Part shown: positions 60,865 through 64,000 of the stretch, piece by piece
How positions within the stretch are numbered: position 1 is the first letter of the stretch
How the letters are laid out: each line of letters begins with the position of its first letter
DNA from: Micromonospora lutea
Lineage (GTDB): Bacteria > Actinomycetota > Actinomycetes > Mycobacteriales > Micromonosporaceae
Assembly: GCF_016863535.1 (NCBI RefSeq)
Contig: NZ_BOPB01000005.1
Span: 124,001 to 188,000 of the forward strand
Direction: 5' to 3'
Length of the DNA stretch: 64,000 nt
The notes under the pieces: model-generated
Database searches by the model: none
The model's input: the letters and a program-made list of their open reading frames with translations, nothing else
What the model was told of the DNA's origin: nothing
Program-made: the position numbers and the translations under genes

Positions 60865-60910
60865 CGGTGCTCCCGGGGAGACGCGCCCGCGTACCTCCCC
60901 GGGAGCACCG
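60865..60910 (+). terminator. Strong terminator of the esterase gene
   Basis: A perfect 16-bp stem, CGGTGCTCCCGGGGAG with its complement, around a 14-nt loop, starting 6 bp after the stop codon. Confidence 0.85.
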
Positions 60911-60931
60911 GTTGCTGGCGCGCCCTACCGG

Positions 60932-60965
60932 CCGGCACCGGCCCGCAATACCGGGCCGGTGCCGG
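60932..60965. terminator. Second perfect hairpin after the esterase gene
   Basis: A 14-bp perfect stem, CCGGCACCGGCCCG with its complement, and a 6-nt loop, 21 bp after the first terminator and just upstream of the DUF4184 promoter. Confidence 0.65.
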
Positions 60966-60977
60966 TGACGCGGACCC

Positions 60978-60983
60978 TATGCT
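60978..60983 (+). promoter_or_regulatory. -10 element TATGCT of the decayed DUF4184 gene
   Basis: TATGCT followed by 6 nt and then GCG at 60990, where the family start codon is expected: a leaderless promoter that has outlived its start codon. Confidence 0.4.
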
Positions 60984-60989
60984 TCGGAC

Positions 60990-61798
60990 GCGCCGCTGAC
61001 CTTTCGGTCACATCTCGCACCGGTGCTGGCGCTGAAGTGGTGGCGGCCACGGTGGTTCGACGGCGTCGCGTTGAGCACTGGCGCGATCGCGCCGGACGTC
61101 GCCTACCTGACGACCGCCTCGACCGGACGAGGCTTCGCCGACACCATTCCTGGTCCGCGTTGCTCTGGTGGTCCCTGCCGGTGGCGCTGCCGTACGCGGC
61201 GGTCTTCCGGTCCTGCGCCGGCACCATCCTGGCTCACCTGCCCGGCGATCGATGGTTTGGCTGGTACCGCCGCCACGGCCAGCTGACCCGGCGGCAGCAC
61301 CAATGGTGGATCACGATCAGCTCGGCGCTGCTCGGCGCGGCGAGCCATCTCGGATGGGACTGGCTCACGCACACCGACGACTGGCTGCGGGTGGCGTTCG
61401 GTCTTCGCTGGTCCACAATCACGGACATCGCCTGGTGGACGGTGTCGGACCTGACGAGCACCCTCGTCGGTGCCGGGGTCGCCGTGGTGTTCGCCGCGCG
61501 CCTCGGCCGGCGGGAAGCGGCGACGGTCGGACCTGGTCGGGGCGCGCCGCCACCTCGGCGTCCGGCGCTGTTCTGGGGTGCTGCCACGCTGGTGGCCATC
61601 GTCGGCCTGGCACTCGTACCGCTGCTGCCCGGCGCCACCGTCCTCGCCGCGACCATCGTCCGGTCACTGCACGTCGCTGGTTTGGCCCTGCTGGCCGGTG
61701 CCGTCGCCGTCCGGATCGGCTCGCAGCGTCCGGAGGCCGGTCACCTGGCCGAGCCGTCCGGTGAGGACCGGGTGGCCGGCAGGCCGGGAAGGCGTTAG
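60990..61798 (+). pseudogene. DUF4184 family membrane protein, start codon lost and frameshifted
   Basis: The first frame reads PLTFRSHLAPVLALKWW, then RPRWFDGVALSTGAIAPDVAYL, the usual N-terminus of DUF4184 proteins, up to GFADT near 61145. The expected continuation HSWSALLWWSLPVALPYAAVF is in another frame, so one base is missing at about 61143-61146. The codon where the family start should stand is GCG (60990), one transition from GTG, 6 nt after a TATGCT -10 element; no ATG, GTG or TTG precedes the motif in frame. The C-terminal part has several membrane segments. Sequencing error could explain the shift but not both defects. Confidence 0.75.
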
Positions 61799-62739
61799 AT
61801 CGGGAATCGTCCCGAACGCCACTGCCAGTGCCGGCCGGCCTTCAGATGGTCGATGACCGCGCGCTGCAGCGCGGTGCGACGGGGTAGCTGGTCCAGCGGT
61901 GTGCTGAGGCTGCGGAACACGAACCGCAGCACCTCGACGTCGGCGTCCAGCCCCTCCGGTTCCTCGTAGGGCTCCAACTCGAACCGGCGCTGAAAGCGGA
62001 CGATGTTGGAATTCTCGGGCAGGTACTCCTGCAACTGCGGGTCGAGCAGCCACGAGCCGCAGGCGAAGGCCGTGTAGCGCTCATCGGGGAAGTGGCGCGG
62101 AAAGAACTCGCGAGCCTGCTCCAGCGAGGCGTCGATCGCCTCCGGGTCCATCGGCCCCGACTCGGGGATGTGCAGACTGATGGCGGTCTCGCCGCGATGG
62201 TGTTGCAGCCGGCCCAGCTCGTAGACGCCGCCGCGCGCGTGAAGCGTCAGCCAGCTCTGCATCACCGACCAGCCCTCGCGGTTCATCCGCCGGTCGATCG
62301 CGAGGTTGCGGCCAAGGTCGGCGAGGGTCACCCAGGAGACGCCGTCGGTGACACCGTGGTCGCGGTGGTACTTTCTGACCACGTCGACCAGGGCCAGGTA
62401 CGCGTACACGTAGAGGTGCCGCCAGGCGGGACCTCGATCGCGGGGCAGCGCCGGACCGGGGGACAGCCACTCGTGGCCTCCGAGATCGGCGCGGACCAGG
62501 GCGATCGAGCGGTCCAGCAGCCAGCGCAGCTCCGGCGTCCACAGGGTGGAGTCGTGGTCGGGCCAGCCGGCCATGATCTCGGCGGCGTCATCGGGGCGCA
62601 CCGCGAGCCGGTCGAGCAGCGCGGGCGCGTCGGCCCTGGCGGGCAGCGGCGCCGACGGCTGGTCACCGGCGAGCCGGTGTACGCGGTCGACCTCCTCGAC
62701 GGGTACTCCGAGGCGGGCGGCGATGTCGTCCAGATCCAC
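61795..62739 (-). CDS. Acyltransferase domain protein (NAT_N/GNAT_C type, DUF5596-like)
   Basis: A 314-residue protein. The N-terminal VDLDDIAARLGVPVEEVDRVHRL matches the small helical N-acyltransferase N-terminal domain; the C-terminal part (WVTLADLGRNLAIDRRMN, SWLTLHARGGVYELGRLQ, ISLHIPESGPMDPEAIDASL and WLLDPQLQEYLPENSNIVRFQRRF) matches the paired GNAT_C domain. The donor and acceptor are unknown. GTG 62739 has AAGG 8 nt upstream; the frame is open further upstream but that part is low-complexity Arg/Gly. Confidence 0.8.
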   Translation of the reverse strand: MDLDDIAARLGVPVEEVDRVHRLAGDQPSAPLPARADAPALLDRLAVRPDDAAEIMAGWPDHDSTLWTPELRWLLDRSIALVRADLGGHEWLSPGPALPRDRGPAWRHLYVYAYLALVDVVRKYHRDHGVTDGVSWVTLADLGRNLAIDRRMNREGWSVMQSWLTLHARGGVYELGRLQHHRGETAISLHIPESGPMDPEAIDASLEQAREFFPRHFPDERYTAFACGSWLLDPQLQEYLPENSNIVRFQRRFELEPYEEPEGLDADVEVLRFVFRSLSTPLDQLPRRTALQRAVIDHLKAGRHWQWRSGRFPI

Positions 62740-62805
62740 GCGGACGACCTTAGTGCGGCGCCCACGACCGTTACCGCCGCGGGTCGCCCTCACCCGGCGG
62801 CCACG

Positions 62806-62838
62806 CGGGTGGGCCCGGCGCGGCGCCGGGCCCACCCG
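62806..62838 (-). terminator. Terminator of the CBM2 metalloprotease gene
   Basis: GGGTGGGCCCGGCGC and its exact complement, with 1 nt between them (effectively a 13-bp stem with a 5-nt loop), lies 3 bp past the protease stop codon on the minus strand. Confidence 0.8.
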
Positions 62839-62840
62839 GT

Positions 62841-64000
62841 TCAGTAGCCGTAGCGGCTCTTCAGGTGACGCCACCAGTCGCGGAACATCCAGGTGTCGAA
62901 CTCGGTGATGGAGCTGGCGCTGCCGGCCTTCATGATGAAGCCGCCGACGCCGCTAGGGGTCCAGTCGTAGAAGTCGTCGAGGCCGAAGGTATGGCCGATC
63001 TCGTGCAGCAGAATGGTCATGTTCTCGGCGTTGAGGTTGTTCATGTAGTACTCGCGGCCCATGCGTTGACCCCAGTCACCGCCGGCGCCGCCGCCGAAGC
63101 CGTCGGTCAGCCACAGCGACTGGTCGTAGTGACGGGCCGCTCCGCCCGGACAGTTCGGGTACTGGCCGCCCTGGTTGAAGAAGCGACCGCACTCGGGGGC
63201 GCACTGCGGGGCGTTCTCCCTGATGTTGTTGACGTAGATGTCGACGGAGTTGTCCGTCCACTGCAACTGGTTACGGTCGCGTACCGCCCAGCCGACCACA
63301 CGGATCGGCACCTCCCGGTACGGCCAGGCGTTGTGGCCGACCATCAGGTCCATCCACTTCTTGTACTGGCGGGCGAGGGTGGCGTGGATCTGGTCGCGTT
63401 GGGCGGCGGTGACGGTGGCGCTGGAGTCCCACCGGACGCAGAAGTTGAGGTACCCGCGGTTGGCCATGACCTGGTCCCAGCCGTAGTTGCGGAAGCCGTA
63501 CGGGTTGCCGTTGTGGTAGGTCTGCTCGACGTGCTGCCACACCTGGTCGAGGGGGCTGACCAGGTGGGCCGGTGGGTTCCAGCCACTCGTCGGGGGCGGC
63601 GTGGTCGGCGGTGGGGTCGTGGGCGGTGGCGGCGCGGGCGTCGTCGGCGCCGGAGTGCCCGGCACGCCGGTGCAGGCCACGCCGTTGAGCGCGAAGGTGG
63701 TCGGCGCCGGGTTGCTGCCGCTCCACGAGGCGTTGAAGCCGAAGGAGGTGCCGGCCCCGGTGCCCAGCGCGCCGTTGTAGCCGGCGTTGGTGGCGGTGAC
63801 CCGACCGTCGGTCTGGGTCACGGTGGCGTTCCATGCCTGGCCGACCCGCTGCCCGGCGGTGTACGTCCAGGTCAGGGTCCAGCCGTCGATCGGATCACCG
63901 AGGTTGGTGATGGTGACGTCGGCGCCGAAGCCGCCCGACCACTGGTTGGTGATCCGGTAGTCGACCCGGCAGCCGGGCGCGGCCGCCTGTGCGCCGGTGA
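62841..64000 (-). CDS. Secreted CBM2-linked zinc metalloprotease (N-terminus outside window)
   Basis: The frame is open to the window edge. From the edge: end of a signal peptide-like Ala stretch, a CBM2 module (GCRVDYRITNQWSGGFGADV to ATNAGYNGALG and SFGFNASWSG), a Pro/Thr linker (TPAPTTPAPPPPTTPPP), and a catalytic domain with the metzincin-like zinc site ILLHEIGHTFGLDDFYD followed by a Met turn region (GGFIMKAGSAS). The enzyme likely attacks proteins associated with plant or chitin polymers bound by CBM2; that is inference. The real start lies beyond base 64000. Confidence 0.88.
   Translation of the reverse strand, partial: TGAQAAAPGCRVDYRITNQWSGGFGADVTITNLGDPIDGWTLTWTYTAGQRVGQAWNATVTQTDGRVTATNAGYNGALGTGAGTSFGFNASWSGSNPAPTTFALNGVACTGVPGTPAPTTPAPPPPTTPPPTTPPPTSGWNPPAHLVSPLDQVWQHVEQTYHNGNPYGFRNYGWDQVMANRGYLNFCVRWDSSATVTAAQRDQIHATLARQYKKWMDLMVGHNAWPYREVPIRVVGWAVRDRNQLQWTDNSVDIYVNNIRENAPQCAPECGRFFNQGGQYPNCPGGAARHYDQSLWLTDGFGGGAGGDWGQRMGREYYMNNLNAENMTILLHEIGHTFGLDDFYDWTPSGVGGFIMKAGSASSITEFDTWMFRDWWRHLKSRYGY

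Overview
The window is high-GC actinobacterial DNA. Gene content (mycothiol ligase MshC, an F420-type LLM oxidoreductase, a PAC2 protein, a B12-riboswitch-controlled nrdAB operon, many GTG starts, 4-base gene overlaps and leaderless start sites) and the style of the secreted CBM2 enzymes fit the Micromonosporaceae, most likely Micromonospora. This is inferred from gene content; no marker gene such as 16S rRNA lies in the window. No tRNA, rRNA, CRISPR array, transposase or phage gene was seen.

Layout. 1-12.6 kb is housekeeping: end of an LLM oxidoreductase, uppP, a histidine phosphatase, DUF3090, an SCO1664-family kinase-like protein and mshC (+ strand), a GntR regulator and a PAC2 protein (- strand), metH, then an XRE regulator with two tiny overlapping ORFs. 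12.6-17 kb holds an unknown gene and nrdAB behind tandem NrdR boxes and a cobalamin riboswitch. 17-26.4 kb is a minus-strand iron locus: an IdeR/DmdR iron box, a 30-codon leader ORF, an ATP-grasp ligase, two IucA/IucC (NIS) synthetases, a PLP decarboxylase, then a siderophore-type permease, binding lipoprotein, ATPase and methyltransferase. 26.5-30.6 kb holds an amphi-Trp protein, a membrane protein, a YciO/Sua5 protein and an NB-ARC/TPR gene whose N-terminus is out of frame. 30.6-41.8 kb is the most cryptic part: a membrane-anchored unknown protein, then the SCO2525-SCO2524-SCO2523-SCO2522 cluster with a convergent SCO2521 gene and, divergent from that, a 1404-residue DUF4062-NACHT-HEAT protein.

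41.8-45 kb is a molybdate locus (Mop-domain regulator, modA, modB, modC). 45.2-54 kb is a secreted region: two GH43 enzymes sharing a C-terminal domain behind a perfect LacI-type operator, a WxL-like protein, a DUF916-like anchored partner and a CopC fusion with two membrane spans. 54-64 kb holds a lipoprotein, small metabolic enzymes, a secreted S15 peptidase, a CBM2 esterase, a decayed DUF4184 gene, a GNAT_C-like acyltransferase and a CBM2 metalloprotease cut by the window end.

How parts work together. The iron locus should make and re-import a citrate- or diamine-type hydroxycarboxylate siderophore under iron repression. nrdAB is gated both by NrdR (dATP/ATP) and by B12. The GH43 pair and the CBM2 esterase carry related LacI-type operators and probably serve plant-polysaccharide use. 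Best candidates for undescribed biology are the SCO2521-2525 cluster beside a STAND NTPase, the leader ORF of the iron operon, the WxL-like/DUF916 pair, the CopC fusion, a repeated 31-bp element between convergent genes, and a 44-bp perfect palindrome inside a coding sequence.
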